DNA of 64,000 nucleotides from Dryocola clanedunensis_A (GCA_038405435.1 JBBYHZ010000001.1), one strand, 5' to 3'. Counted from the stretch's first letter, positions 15,580 to 24,942 are shown. Program-made: numbers and translations. Notes: a model not told the origin generated them from the sequence alone.

Positions 15580-15666
15580 GGTCTGCTTTTTTAGTTGATT
15601 TATGGCTCTCTCAGGCAGTCCATCATAGTGATAAATTGCCCCCACACCAACATGAGGAGCAACACC

Positions 15667-16098
15667 ATGATCGAATTACGCCAGCCTTACTACGACCTCT
15701 CCCCGGCCGTGTTTAAACCTATGCTTCAGGCGCTGAGCGGTCTGGAAGGCAGCTCGCTGGGTTCAACGCTGATTGAGCTGGTTTTCCTGCGCGTGTCGCA
15801 GATTAACGGCTGCGCCTACTGCCTGGAGATGCACGCCAAAGCGCTGCGCAAGGACGGCGTAGAGCAGAGCAAGCTGGACGCCCTGGCTGGATGGAAAGTG
15901 AGTAATCACTTCAGCGATAAAGAGCGCGCGGCGCTGGCGTGGGCCGAAGCGGTAACGCTGATTACCGAAGGCGGCGCGGACGACGCCGTTTACCGCCCGC
16001 TGCTGCAGTTTTTCACCGCTCAGGAGATAAGCGACCTGACCTTCACCGCCAGCCTGATGAACGCCTTTAACCGTCTGGCAATCAGCATGCGGATGTAG
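15667..16098 (+). CDS. Carboxymuconolactone decarboxylase/AhpD-like protein
   Basis: 143 aa, all-helical AhpD-like fold, with the redox motif CAYCLEMHAKALR (CxxC plus His) near residues 53-65. Family members reduce peroxides or handle reactive carbonyls using the two cysteines. It starts at ATG 15667 after GAGGAG and is divergent from the MocR-type regulator, which probably controls it. The physiological substrate is unknown. Confidence 0.88.
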   Translation: MIELRQPYYDLSPAVFKPMLQALSGLEGSSLGSTLIELVFLRVSQINGCAYCLEMHAKALRKDGVEQSKLDALAGWKVSNHFSDKERAALAWAEAVTLITEGGADDAVYRPLLQFFTAQEISDLTFTASLMNAFNRLAISMRM

Positions 16099-16112
16099 AT
16101 TTTGTGATTTCC

Positions 16113-16144
16113 CGGTGGATGACGCTATCGCTTGTCCACCCTAC
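16113..16144. repeat. REP-like palindrome
   Basis: GTGGATGACGCTATCGCTTGTCCACCCTAC-type element (imperfect inverted repeat ending CCTAC) between the AhpD-like gene and nrdH. It is the same family as the elements at 20027, 32017, 50965 and 62934. Confidence 0.65.
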
Positions 16145-16190
16145 AATTTTTCGCCACGCCCTCCGCCGCTCTACATCCCCTTATCTAAAA

Positions 16191-16238
16191 ATACTATATC
16201 TTGTACGGTTGAATATCATTTCAACTACATCTAGTATT
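16191..16238 (+). promoter_or_regulatory. Pair of NrdR boxes upstream of nrdH
   Basis: Two 16-bp NrdR-like boxes, at 16191-16206 (ATACTATATCTTGTAC) and 16223-16238 (AACTACATCTAGTATT), start 32 bp apart, or three helical turns. This is the arrangement known for NrdR, the ATP/dATP-sensing repressor of ribonucleotide reductase operons. The second box ends about 30 bp before the nrdH start. Confidence 0.75.
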
Positions 16239-16268
16239 CACTCATCAACCAACGAGAGAATACGAATC

Positions 16269-16505
16269 ATGCGCATTACTATTTACACGCGTAACGACTG
16301 CGTTCAGTGCCATGCAACCAAACGCGCCATCGAAAGCCGTGGCTTTGCCTTTGAGCTGGTGAATCTCGACCAGCGGCCCGAAGCGGCGGACGATCTGCGG
16401 GCCATGGGCTTTCGCCAGCTGCCGGTCGTTGTCACCGACCAGGAGAGCTGGAGCGGCTTCCGCCCGGACATGATCAACCGCCTGCGCCTCGTCGCCCACG
16501 CATGA
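16269..16505 (+). CDS. nrdH: Glutaredoxin-like protein NrdH
   Basis: 78 aa thioredoxin-fold protein with redox site CVQC at residues 11-14 and the SGFRPD segment typical of NrdH. It is the electron donor for the class Ib ribonucleotide reductase encoded downstream. ATG 16269 follows GAGAG. Its stop overlaps the nrdI start (ATGA at 16502-16505), so the two are translationally coupled. Confidence 0.96.
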   Translation: MRITIYTRNDCVQCHATKRAIESRGFAFELVNLDQRPEAADDLRAMGFRQLPVVVTDQESWSGFRPDMINRLRLVAHA

Positions 16506-16912
16506 GCAGCCTCGTTTACTTTTCAAGCGACTCGGAAAACACCCGGCGCTTCGTCGAACGCCTTGGGCTGCCCGCCCTGCGCATTCCGCTTGAGGTTAAA
16601 CAGAAGCTGGTCGTGACCGAACCCTATATTTTGATCGTCCCCAGCTACGGCGGCGGCGGGGTTGCGGGCGCGGTGCCGGCTCAGGTCATTCGCTTTTTGA
16701 ACAACCCTGAAAACCGGGCTTTGCTGCGCGGAGTGATCGCCAGCGGCAACCGCAGCTTCGGGGAAGGGTTCTGTCGGGCGGGCGACGTGATAGCCCAAAA
16801 ATGCCGGGTGCCGTACCTCTATCGTTTTGAGCTGCTCGGCACCGGACAAGACATCGAAAACGTGCGTAAAGGAGTGAGCGAATTTTGGCTACGACAGAAT
16901 CAATCCGCGTAA
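16502..16912 (+). CDS. nrdI: Flavodoxin-like NrdI
   Basis: 136 aa flavodoxin-like protein that supplies oxidant for assembly of the dimanganese-tyrosyl cofactor of NrdF. The FMN phosphate loop is near the start (YFSSDSENTRRFVERLG) and the PSYGGGG segment of the second FMN loop is present. It overlaps nrdH by 4 bp and nrdE by 28 bp, giving a tightly packed operon. Confidence 0.96.
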   Translation: MSSLVYFSSDSENTRRFVERLGLPALRIPLEVKQKLVVTEPYILIVPSYGGGGVAGAVPAQVIRFLNNPENRALLRGVIASGNRSFGEGFCRAGDVIAQKCRVPYLYRFELLGTGQDIENVRKGVSEFWLRQNQSA

Positions 16913-19032
16913 CCGCGACCGGGAGCGCGGACTATCACGCGCTCAACGCCATGCTGAATCTTTATGATGCCGATGGCCGCATCCAGTTCGCCAAAGACGA
17001 GCTGGCGGTCGAAAAGTTTCATGAGCAGCACGTGCTGCCCCGCACCCGTCAGTATCCCAGCCAGCATGCAAGGCTCAGCGCTCTGGTTGCCGAAGGCTAC
17101 TACGACGACTCAGTTCTGAAGCGCTACGAGTATGGCTTTGTCGTGGCGCTGTTTGAGAAGGCGCACAACAGCGGCTTCCGCTTCAAAACGTTCCTCGGCG
17201 CCTGGAAGTTTTACACCAGCTACACCCTGAAGTCCTACGACGGTAAAGAGTACCTGGAGCACTTCGAGGATCGCGTCTGCATGGTAGCGCTGACGCTTGC
17301 ACAGGGCAGCGAGAAGCTTGCCTGGCTACTGATGGATGAGATGCTCTCCGGCCGCTTTCAGCCCGCCACGCCAACCTTCCTGAACTGCGGCAAGCAGCAG
17401 CGCGGCGAGCTGGTCTCCTGCTTCCTGCTGCGCATCGAAGATAATATGGAGTCGATTGGCCGGGCGGTGAACTCTGCACTACAGCTTTCAAAACGCGGCG
17501 GCGGCGTGGCCTTCCTGCTGTCCAATCTTCGTGAAGCTGGCGCGCCGATTAAGCGCATCGAAAACCAGTCCTCCGGCGTGATCCCCATAATGAAAATGCT
17601 CGAAGATGCGTTTTCCTACGCCAACCAGCTTGGCGCACGCCAGGGGGCCGGAGCCGTTTATCTGCATGCCCATCACCCTGATATTCTGCGTTTTCTGGAT
17701 ACCAAGCGCGAAAACGCCGACGAAAAAATTCGTATCAAAACGCTTTCCCTCGGCGTGGTCATTCCTGATATCACCTTCCAGTTAGCGAAGGATAATCAGC
17801 CGATGGCGCTCTTCTCGCCGTACGACGTGGAACGCCTCTACGGCAAGCCGTTTGGTGATATCGCGGTGAGCGAACGATATGAAGAGATGCTGGCGGACGA
17901 GCGCATCCGCAAAACGTTTATCAACGCCCGCGACTTCTTCCAGCGGCTGGCGGAGATCCAGTTTGAGTCCGGCTATCCGTACATCATGTTTGAGGACACG
18001 GTTAACCGCGCCAACCCGATTGCCGGGCGCATTAATATGAGCAACCTGTGCTCGGAGATTTTGCAGGTTAACGGCCCGTCCACCTATGACGAAAATCTCG
18101 ACTACGCGCAGATCGGTAAGGACATCTCCTGCAATCTTGGCTCGCTGAATATCGCTCATACCATGGACTCGCCGAACTTTGGCCGCACGGTAGAGACGGC
18201 AATTCGCGGGCTGACGGCGGTCTCGGACATGAGCCATATCCGCTCGGTGCCTTCGATAGATGCCGGGAACGCGGCCTCCCACGCGATTGGCCTCGGGCAG
18301 ATGAATCTGCACGGCTATCTGGCCCGTGAGGGCATTGCCTACGGCTCGCCGGAGGGGCTGGACTTCACCAATATCTATTTCTACACCATCACCTGGCACG
18401 CCGTTCGCGCCTCGAACCTGCTGGCTCAGGAGCGCAGCCAGCGCTTTGCGGGCTTTGAAAACTCCCGCTACGCCAGCGGCGACTATTTCCGCCAGTATCT
18501 GGAAGAAGAGTGGCAGCCGAAAACCCAAAAGGTGCGCGAATTGTTTGCCAGGCCGGGGATAGAGATCCCGACGCGGGAACAGTGGCGGCAGCTGCGCGAC
18601 GACGTGATGAAGCACGGCCTGTACAACCAGAATTTGCAGGCGATTCCGCCGACCGGCTCCATCTCGTATATCAACCATGCGACCTCGAGCATTCACCCTA
18701 TCGTTTCGCGCATTGAGATCCGCAAAGAGGGCAAAACCGGGCGCGTCTACTACCCCGCCCCGTTTATGACCAACGATAACCTCGAGTTTTATGAGGATGC
18801 CTACGACATCGGCCCGGAGAAGATCATTGATACCTACGCCGAGGCCACGCGCCATGTCGATCAGGGGCTGTCGCTGACGCTGTTTTTCCGGGATACCGCC
18901 ACCACCCGCGATATCAATAAAGCGCAGATTTACGCCTGGAAGAAGGGCATCAAAACGCTCTATTACATTCGCCTGCGGCAGATGGCGCTGGAAGGCACGG
19001 AGGTGCAGGGCTGCGTGTCCTGCGCCCTATAA
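16885..19032 (+). CDS. nrdE: Class Ib ribonucleoside-diphosphate reductase alpha subunit
   Basis: 715 aa (714 in E. coli). It starts at a TTG codon at 16885 with AAAGGAG eight to twelve bases upstream; the resulting N-terminus (MATTES...) matches the E. coli start. The catalytic barrel includes the LNCGKQQRGELVSCFLL region and NLCSEI, and the C-terminal redox cysteine pair is in CVSC (710-713). It reduces ribonucleoside diphosphates with radical transfer from NrdF and electrons from NrdH. The operon is used mainly under iron limitation or oxidative stress in E. coli. Confidence 0.97.
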   Translation: MATTESIRVTATGSADYHALNAMLNLYDADGRIQFAKDELAVEKFHEQHVLPRTRQYPSQHARLSALVAEGYYDDSVLKRYEYGFVVALFEKAHNSGFRFKTFLGAWKFYTSYTLKSYDGKEYLEHFEDRVCMVALTLAQGSEKLAWLLMDEMLSGRFQPATPTFLNCGKQQRGELVSCFLLRIEDNMESIGRAVNSALQLSKRGGGVAFLLSNLREAGAPIKRIENQSSGVIPIMKMLEDAFSYANQLGARQGAGAVYLHAHHPDILRFLDTKRENADEKIRIKTLSLGVVIPDITFQLAKDNQPMALFSPYDVERLYGKPFGDIAVSERYEEMLADERIRKTFINARDFFQRLAEIQFESGYPYIMFEDTVNRANPIAGRINMSNLCSEILQVNGPSTYDENLDYAQIGKDISCNLGSLNIAHTMDSPNFGRTVETAIRGLTAVSDMSHIRSVPSIDAGNAASHAIGLGQMNLHGYLAREGIAYGSPEGLDFTNIYFYTITWHAVRASNLLAQERSQRFAGFENSRYASGDYFRQYLEEEWQPKTQKVRELFARPGIEIPTREQWRQLRDDVMKHGLYNQNLQAIPPTGSISYINHATSSIHPIVSRIEIRKEGKTGRVYYPAPFMTNDNLEFYEDAYDIGPEKIIDTYAEATRHVDQGLSLTLFFRDTATTRDINKAQIYAWKKGIKTLYYIRLRQMALEGTEVQGCVSCAL

Positions 19033-19041
19033 GGAGAGAAC

Positions 19042-20004
19042 ATGACGACGCTTGCGCAAATTCAGGCCATTAACTGGAACAAGATCGAGGACGAGAAAGA
19101 TCTGGAGGTCTGGAACAGGCTGACCAGCAATTTCTGGCTGCCGGAGAAGGTACCGCTGTCTAACGATATTCCGGCGTGGCAGTCGCTGAACCCCGACGAG
19201 CAGCAGCTCACGATCCGCGTATTCACCGGCCTGACGCTGCTGGATACCATTCAGAATAACGTTGGTGCTCCGGCGCTGATGGCGGATTCCCTCACCCCGC
19301 ACGAAGAAGCGGTGCTGTCGAACGTGAGCTTTATGGAGGCGGTTCACGCCCGCTCCTATAGCTCGATTTTCTCGACGCTCTGCCAGACCAAAGACGTGGA
19401 CGCGGCCTATGCCTGGAGCGAAGAGAACGAACCTTTGCAGCGCAAGGCGCAGATTATCCTCGCCCATTACCACGCGGACGATCCGCTGAAGAAGAAGATT
19501 GCCAGCGTGTTTCTGGAATCATTCCTCTTCTATTCCGGCTTTTATCTGCCGATGTACTGGTCCAGCCGGGGCAAGCTGACCAACACCGCCGATCTTATCC
19601 GGCTGATTATTCGCGATGAGGCCGTGCACGGTTATTACATCGGTTACAAGTACCAGAAGGCGCTGGCGCAGGAGAGCGCGGAGCGGCAGGAAGAGCTGCA
19701 AAACTTCGCCATCGGTCTGCTGCTGGAGCTGTATGAAAACGAGATGGCCTACAGCGAAGCGCTGTATGGCGGCGTGGGCTGGGTCGAAGAGGTGAGCGCG
19801 TTCCTGTGCTACAACGCCAACAAGGCGCTGATGAACCTGGGCTATAACGCGCTGTTCCCACCGGAGATGGCGGAGGTTAACCCGGCCATTCTGGCCTCGC
19901 TGTCACCCAATGCGGATGAAAACCATGACTTTTTCTCAGGGTCCGGGTCGTCATACGTGATGGGTAAGGCGGTTGAGACGGAGGATGAGGACTGGAATTT
20001 TTGA
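19042..20004 (+). CDS. nrdF: Class Ib ribonucleoside-diphosphate reductase beta subunit
   Basis: 320 aa ferritin-like radical subunit. The conserved metal-site EAVHARSYS segment (Glu-x2-His, then the radical Tyr) and the later RDEAVHGYYIG segment are present. It holds the dimanganese or diiron tyrosyl radical for NrdE. It starts nine bases after nrdE with AAGGAGAG as ribosome-binding site and ends the nrdHIEF operon; REP elements follow. Confidence 0.97.
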   Translation: MTTLAQIQAINWNKIEDEKDLEVWNRLTSNFWLPEKVPLSNDIPAWQSLNPDEQQLTIRVFTGLTLLDTIQNNVGAPALMADSLTPHEEAVLSNVSFMEAVHARSYSSIFSTLCQTKDVDAAYAWSEENEPLQRKAQIILAHYHADDPLKKKIASVFLESFLFYSGFYLPMYWSSRGKLTNTADLIRLIIRDEAVHGYYIGYKYQKALAQESAERQEELQNFAIGLLLELYENEMAYSEALYGGVGWVEEVSAFLCYNANKALMNLGYNALFPPEMAEVNPAILASLSPNADENHDFFSGSGSSYVMGKAVETEDEDWNF

Positions 20005-20026
20005 TATTGCCTGAGGTGTCTTAAGT

Positions 20027-20125
20027 GTCGGATGGCGCTGGCGCTTATCCGACATACAAAAACTAATGGGCAACGCTGGCGCTTATCCGACCTAAAAACT
20101 GGTGGATAAGCGCAGCGTCATCCGG
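20027..20125. repeat. Cluster of REP-like palindromes (BIME)
   Basis: Three related units in the nrdF/betT gap: 20027-20057 and 20069-20096 in one orientation (each containing CTGGCGCTTATCCGACC/A) and 20102-20125 in the opposite orientation (GTGGATAAGCGCAGCGTCATCCGG). Alternating orientation is characteristic of bacterial interspersed mosaic elements. It lies between convergent genes. Confidence 0.75.
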
Positions 20126-20129
20126 CTGG

Positions 20130-22124
20130 TTAACGAACCAGATGCAGGAAGTGCAGGTGCTTCTCGTACTGGTCGAGAATATCGTGGATGATCTGTTCCT
20201 GGTTCCAGCCCATCAGATCGTAATCCTGCCCGCCTTCTCTCAGGTGAACCTCACCCCGGTAATATTTCTGTTCGTCGTCGCGCTCTTCTTCGCTCAGGCC
20301 AGCCAGCGCAAAGGCGGGCTGGATATAAGCGCGCAGTCGAACCTCATACACGAAGTTAAGATCGTCACCAAAGTCCACTTCGAAACGAATGCGATCGTCT
20401 GCGGTATCGTCAATGGCAGAGACGGTATTCTGCTTGGCCAGCTCCGCTTCCACCAGCAGCATCGCCGGATGAACCACTTCGCTGACAAAGCGCTTAACCT
20501 GCGAACGCTTCGGGAAGTAGGCGATGTTTCGCAGGCGGCGCTGCCAGGAGATCGGATTGCGGGCAGCGGTTGGCGCGATGGTGGTCATCTGCTGGCTGTC
20601 CTGCTTGTAGGCGTCAATGCGTAGCGCTTTCAGCAAACCATAAATCGAGACCAGCAGAATGACGGAGAACGGCAGCGCGCTGGCGATAGTCACCGTTTGC
20701 AGCGCCCCCAGCCCACCGGCAATCAGCAGAGCAATCGCTACTGCCCCCATCATGAATGCCCAGAAAATACGCTGCCAGACCGGCGTCTGGTCGGAACCAC
20801 CGGATGCGAGGGTATCCACCACCATTGCGCCGGAATCCGCAGAGGTGACAAAGAACACCACGACCATTGCCATCGCGATTAGGGACAGAACGGTAGAGAA
20901 CGGGAAGTGCTCGAGGAAGTTGAACAACGCCAGCGAAACGTCGGACTGCACGGTAGTTGCCAGATCCTTCGCTCCTTTATTCATGATCAGATTAATAGCC
21001 GTATTGCCGAACACCGTCATCCACAGCAGCGTAAAGCCGGCCGGAACAAACAGCACGCCCGTTACAAACTCGCGAATGGTACGGCCACGGGAAACGCGGG
21101 CGATAAACATGCCGACGAACGGCGACCACGACAGCCACCAGCCCCAGTAGAGCAGCGTCCAGCCGCCCAGCCAGTTGGTGGATTTTGGCTCATAGGCGTA
21201 GAGGTTAAAGGTCTTACTGACGATCTCTGAAAGATAGCCGCCGGTATTTTCCACAAAGGATTTCAGGATCAGGACGGTTGGCCCGAGGATCATGACCAGC
21301 AGCAGCAGCAGCACGGCAAGACCGAGGTTCAGCTCGGATAAAATACGAATGCCTTTATCCAGCCCGGAGACCACGGACAGCGTTGCCAGACCGGTGATGA
21401 CCACTATCAGTATCACCTGCACGGTTTCGTTAATTGGCACGCCGAACAGGTGGTTCAGCCCCGCATTGACCTGCAGTACCCCATAGCCGAGCGAGGTAGC
21501 GACGCCAAATACCGTGCCGATAACCGCAAAGATGTCCACCGCGTGGCCAATCGGCCCGTAAATCCGGTTGCCAATAATAGGAAAGAGCGCGGAGCGTAAC
21601 GTCAGCGGCAAACCGTGGCGATAGCTGAAGAAGGCCAGAATCAGTCCGACGATGGCATAAATTGCCCAGGCGTGAAGCCCCCAGTGGAAGAAGGTCAGGC
21701 GCATGGCCTGCTTGGCTGCCTCTATGGTTTCCGGCGTGCCGACCGGCGGGTTCAGATAGTGCATCACCGGTTCGGAAACGCCGAAGAACATCAGGCCGAT
21801 GCCCATGCCCGCAGAGAACAGCATGGCGAACCAGGAGACGTAGCTAAAATCGGGCTGGGCGTGATCCGGCCCAAGCTTGATGTTGCCGTAGCGGGACAGG
21901 CCGAGGTAGGTCACGCTAAGAAGGATGAGGGCAACGGCGAGGATATAGAACCAGCTGGCGTTAGTGAAAATGCCCTGCTGCAGCGCTTTGAATTTGCGGT
22001 CCGCTAACTCGGGGAAAACGGAAGAAAAAGTAACAAGAACAATGATTAATGCGGCAGAGATAAAAAATACAGGGGGATTTATCTTGCTGCGGCTAACGAC
22101 GTTTTCCGTATCGTTTTGACTCAT
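20130..22124 (-). CDS. betT: BCCT-family choline/betaine transporter, BetT-like
   Basis: 664 aa. Twelve hydrophobic helices of the betaine-choline-carnitine transporter family, with the conserved Trp-rich segment (LYWGWWLSWSPFVGMFIARV) in the middle, followed by a long cytoplasmic C-terminal domain of about 150 residues as in E. coli BetT (677 aa). Such proteins import choline or betaine with protons and are gated by osmolarity. There are no betIBA genes beside it. Instead it is divergent from the proVWX osmoprotectant operon across a 540-bp regulatory region, so it fits osmotic-stress uptake. Direct betaine transport instead of choline is possible. Confidence 0.88.
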   Translation of the reverse strand: MSQNDTENVVSRSKINPPVFFISAALIIVLVTFSSVFPELADRKFKALQQGIFTNASWFYILAVALILLSVTYLGLSRYGNIKLGPDHAQPDFSYVSWFAMLFSAGMGIGLMFFGVSEPVMHYLNPPVGTPETIEAAKQAMRLTFFHWGLHAWAIYAIVGLILAFFSYRHGLPLTLRSALFPIIGNRIYGPIGHAVDIFAVIGTVFGVATSLGYGVLQVNAGLNHLFGVPINETVQVILIVVITGLATLSVVSGLDKGIRILSELNLGLAVLLLLLVMILGPTVLILKSFVENTGGYLSEIVSKTFNLYAYEPKSTNWLGGWTLLYWGWWLSWSPFVGMFIARVSRGRTIREFVTGVLFVPAGFTLLWMTVFGNTAINLIMNKGAKDLATTVQSDVSLALFNFLEHFPFSTVLSLIAMAMVVVFFVTSADSGAMVVDTLASGGSDQTPVWQRIFWAFMMGAVAIALLIAGGLGALQTVTIASALPFSVILLVSIYGLLKALRIDAYKQDSQQMTTIAPTAARNPISWQRRLRNIAYFPKRSQVKRFVSEVVHPAMLLVEAELAKQNTVSAIDDTADDRIRFEVDFGDDLNFVYEVRLRAYIQPAFALAGLSEEERDDEQKYYRGEVHLREGGQDYDLMGWNQEQIIHDILDQYEKHLHFLHLVR

Positions 22125-22664
22125 AACATACCTTTTGGTTAGTCCGTTAAAGATATCTCTTTAATTGGGTAAAAACCTTTTAACAAACGAAAAAATTGAC
22201 GCCTGAAAAAGCTGAACCGCAGAGTTTACCATAAAGAAAATCCTAAAATTTTAAAAAGGTCATTCAGAAAAGTCTGTAACGCAGCTACCTGTAGCGACGC
22301 GAGTATTCATCAAAGAGAATGGAATATATATGAGCGTTATTTCATAGCAGGTATTGGCGCCATTATTCGCGGCAAACGACAACATTATTTTGAAATAGAG
22401 AAAGGCGCGTCACATCACAATTTCGGCAGAATCGCATCCATTCCGACAGAATAAACGGCCGTTGACAAAAAAACCTCGCCTGCTATGGGATTGCTCTTAG
22501 CCCCCGCTATCACTGAAAATTTCACCCGCGCAGACTTTGTGGATAATTGCCGTGGCGAGGGTTGAGGGTTGTCTCAGATTCTGAGTATGTTAGGGTATAA
22601 CCCGGTAAATATTTCCATCAGGAATTGTGTATAGCTAAATTAAATATGGGATTAACTTTATTGC
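22125..22664. promoter_or_regulatory. Divergent osmoregulatory region betT/proV
   Basis: A 540-bp AT-rich non-coding region. The proU P2-like promoter is near the right end (22569-22596). A second possible promoter, TTGACA (22462-22467), 16-bp spacer, TATGGG (22484-22489), faces proV. The betT promoter should lie in the left part but I cannot place it. High AT content is typical of an H-NS-repressed osmotic promoter region. Confidence 0.5.
22569..22596 (+). promoter_or_regulatory. proU P2-like promoter
   Basis: -35 TTGTCT (22569-22574), 16-bp spacer, -10 TAGGGT (22591-22596). As I recall it, E. coli P2 has TTGCCT and TAGGGT with a nearly identical spacer, and transcription starts about 60 bp before proV, the same distance as here. 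Confidence 0.8.
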
Positions 22665-23867
22665 ATGGCAATTAAATTAGAAGTGAAGAATTTATATAAA
22701 GTATTTGGTGAGCATCCACAGCGCGCATTCAAATATATAGAAAAAGGCCTGAGTAAAGCAGAGATACTGGAAAAGACAGGGCTGTCGCTTGGCGTGAAAG
22801 ACGCCAGTCTGGCAATTGAAGAAGGCGAGATCTTCGTCATCATGGGGTTATCCGGCTCGGGTAAATCGACCATGGTTCGCCTTCTCAATCGCCTGATTGA
22901 ACCAACCCGTGGACAGGTGCTGATAGACGGCGTGGACATTGCCAAAATATCAGATTCAGAACTCCGCGAGGTTCGCAAAAATAAGATCTCAATGGTCTTC
23001 CAGTCCTTCGCTTTAATGCCGCACATGACCGTACTGAATAATACGGCGTTTGGCATGGAATTAGCGGGCATGCCGGTAGCTGAACGTCAGGAAAAAGCCC
23101 TTGACGCATTGCGTCAGGTTGGGCTGGAGAATTATTCCCACGCGTATCCTGATGAACTCTCCGGCGGTATGCGTCAGCGTGTTGGATTAGCCCGCGCGCT
23201 GGCCATTAATCCAGACATATTATTGATGGACGAAGCCTTTTCGGCCCTCGACCCGTTAATTCGTACTGAGATGCAGGATGAGCTTGTTAAATTACAGGCG
23301 AAGCATCAGCGTACCATCGTCTTTATTTCCCACGATCTTGATGAGGCTATGCGTATTGGCGACCGGATTGCCATTATGCAGGGCGGTGAAGTTGTGCAGG
23401 TCGGCACGCCGGATGAAATTCTTAATAATCCGGCCAATGACTACGTGCGCACCTTCTTCCGCGGCGTGGATATCAGCCAGGTCTTCAGCGCAAAAGATAT
23501 CGCCCGCCGCAGCCCGGCTGGCCTGCTGCGCAAGACCGTCGGCTTTGGTCCGCGCGTGGCCCTGAAGCTGCTGCAGGATGACGACCGTGAATATGGCTAT
23601 GTCATTGAGCGCGGCCAGAAGTTCCTCGGCATCGTCTCTACCGACTCCCTGAAAGCCGCGCTGGCTAACGGGCTGGGTCTGGATAGCGCGTTTCTGGAAT
23701 CTCCGGCGCCCGTCTCCGCCGACACGTCACTGAGCGACCTGCTCACCCACGTAGGCCAGGCTCCGTGCGCGGTGCCGGTAGTGGGCGAAGAGAATCAGTA
23801 CGTGGGCATCATCTCGAAAGGGGTGCTGCTGCAGGCTTTAGACCGTGAGGGGGCAACCAGTGAGTAA
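22665..23867 (+). CDS. proV: Glycine betaine/proline ABC transporter ATP-binding protein
   Basis: 400 aa, as in E. coli ProV. Walker A GLSGSGKS is at 61-68, the signature LSGGMRQRVGLARAL and Walker B LLMDEAFSALD follow, and tandem CBS domains occupy the last 120 residues, where ionic strength is thought to be sensed. It is the first gene of the high-affinity osmoprotectant importer ProU. The start ATG lies in the conserved TTGCATGGCAATTAAATTAG context. In E. coli the early proV sequence carries the H-NS downstream regulatory element. Confidence 0.97.
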   Translation: MAIKLEVKNLYKVFGEHPQRAFKYIEKGLSKAEILEKTGLSLGVKDASLAIEEGEIFVIMGLSGSGKSTMVRLLNRLIEPTRGQVLIDGVDIAKISDSELREVRKNKISMVFQSFALMPHMTVLNNTAFGMELAGMPVAERQEKALDALRQVGLENYSHAYPDELSGGMRQRVGLARALAINPDILLMDEAFSALDPLIRTEMQDELVKLQAKHQRTIVFISHDLDEAMRIGDRIAIMQGGEVVQVGTPDEILNNPANDYVRTFFRGVDISQVFSAKDIARRSPAGLLRKTVGFGPRVALKLLQDDDREYGYVIERGQKFLGIVSTDSLKAALANGLGLDSAFLESPAPVSADTSLSDLLTHVGQAPCAVPVVGEENQYVGIISKGVLLQALDREGATSE

Positions 23868-24942
23868 TTCAGCAAATCCGTGGGATACCGGCAGCGCGGC
23901 TGCCGACGCAACAACCAATCAGGCCGCTTCCAGCGCGGATGCGTGGGGCAGCCAGGCAGCATCAGCGCCTGCCGCCAGCGGCGGGTCAGACTGGCTTAAT
24001 GCCGCCCCTGCTCCGCAGGCCGAACATTTTAATATTCTCGATCCGTTCCATAAGACGCTGATCCCGCTCGACACGTGGGTAACGCACGGCATCGACTGGG
24101 TGGTCACTAACTTCCGTCCGGTATTCCAGGGCATCCGCGTGCCGGTGGATTACATCCTCAGCGGCTTCCAGCATTTCCTGCTGGGGATGCCCGCGCCGGT
24201 GGCCATAATTATCTTCGCGCTGATCGCCTGGCAGATGTCCAGCCTCGGCATGGGGATCGCCACGCTCGTCTCGCTGGTTGCCATCGGCGCCATCGGGGCG
24301 TGGTCCCAGGCGATGGTCACCCTGGCGCTGGTGCTGACCGCCCTGCTGTTCTGCATGATCATCGGGCTACCGCTCGGCATCTGGCTTGCGCGCAGCGAGC
24401 GGGCGGCGAAGTTTATCCGACCGCTGCTTGATGCGATGCAGACCACCCCGGCGTTCGTCTATCTGGTGCCGATTGTGATGCTGTTTGGCATCGGCAACGT
24501 GCCGGGCGTGGTGGTGACGATTATCTTCGCCCTGCCGCCAATCGTGCGCCTGACCATTCTGGGGATTAAACAGGTGCCGGAGGATCTGATTGAGGCCGCC
24601 CGTTCGTTCGGCGCAAGCCCGCATCAGATGCTGTTTAAAGTCCAGCTTCCGCTGGCGATGCCGACCATTATGGCCGGCGTCAACCAGACGCTGATGCTCG
24701 CCCTTTCCATGGTGGTTATCGCCTCGATGATTGCCGTAGGCGGCCTTGGCCAGATGGTGCTGCGCGGCATTGGCCGTCTGGATATGGGCCTTGCCACCGT
24801 CGGCGGCGTGGGGATCGTGATCCTCGCTATTATTCTTGACCGCCTGACGCAGTCCATTGGCCGCGATTCGCGCAGCCGTGGCAACCGCCGCTGGTACACC
24901 ACCGGCCCGCTGGGTCTGCTGACCCGTCCCTTCTGTAAATAA
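23860..24942 (+). CDS. proW: Glycine betaine/proline ABC transporter permease
   Basis: 360 aa from GTG 23860, preceded by GAGGGGG and overlapping the end of proV by 8 bp. The hydrophilic N-terminal tail (about 95 residues, Ala/Ser-rich) is followed by the membrane domain with the EAARSFGASPHQMLFKVQLP coupling segment. It forms the channel of the ProU osmoprotectant transporter. The N-terminal tail is slightly longer and more repetitive than in E. coli (354 aa). Confidence 0.96.
   Translation: MSNSANPWDTGSAAADATTNQAASSADAWGSQAASAPAASGGSDWLNAAPAPQAEHFNILDPFHKTLIPLDTWVTHGIDWVVTNFRPVFQGIRVPVDYILSGFQHFLLGMPAPVAIIIFALIAWQMSSLGMGIATLVSLVAIGAIGAWSQAMVTLALVLTALLFCMIIGLPLGIWLARSERAAKFIRPLLDAMQTTPAFVYLVPIVMLFGIGNVPGVVVTIIFALPPIVRLTILGIKQVPEDLIEAARSFGASPHQMLFKVQLPLAMPTIMAGVNQTLMLALSMVVIASMIAVGGLGQMVLRGIGRLDMGLATVGGVGIVILAIILDRLTQSIGRDSRSRGNRRWYTTGPLGLLTRPFCK

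Noticed and set aside
17782..18855. Antisense open frame of 357 aa within nrdE
   Set aside because: nrdE is conserved over its whole length; the antisense product has no motifs and no ribosome-binding site in a sensible place.
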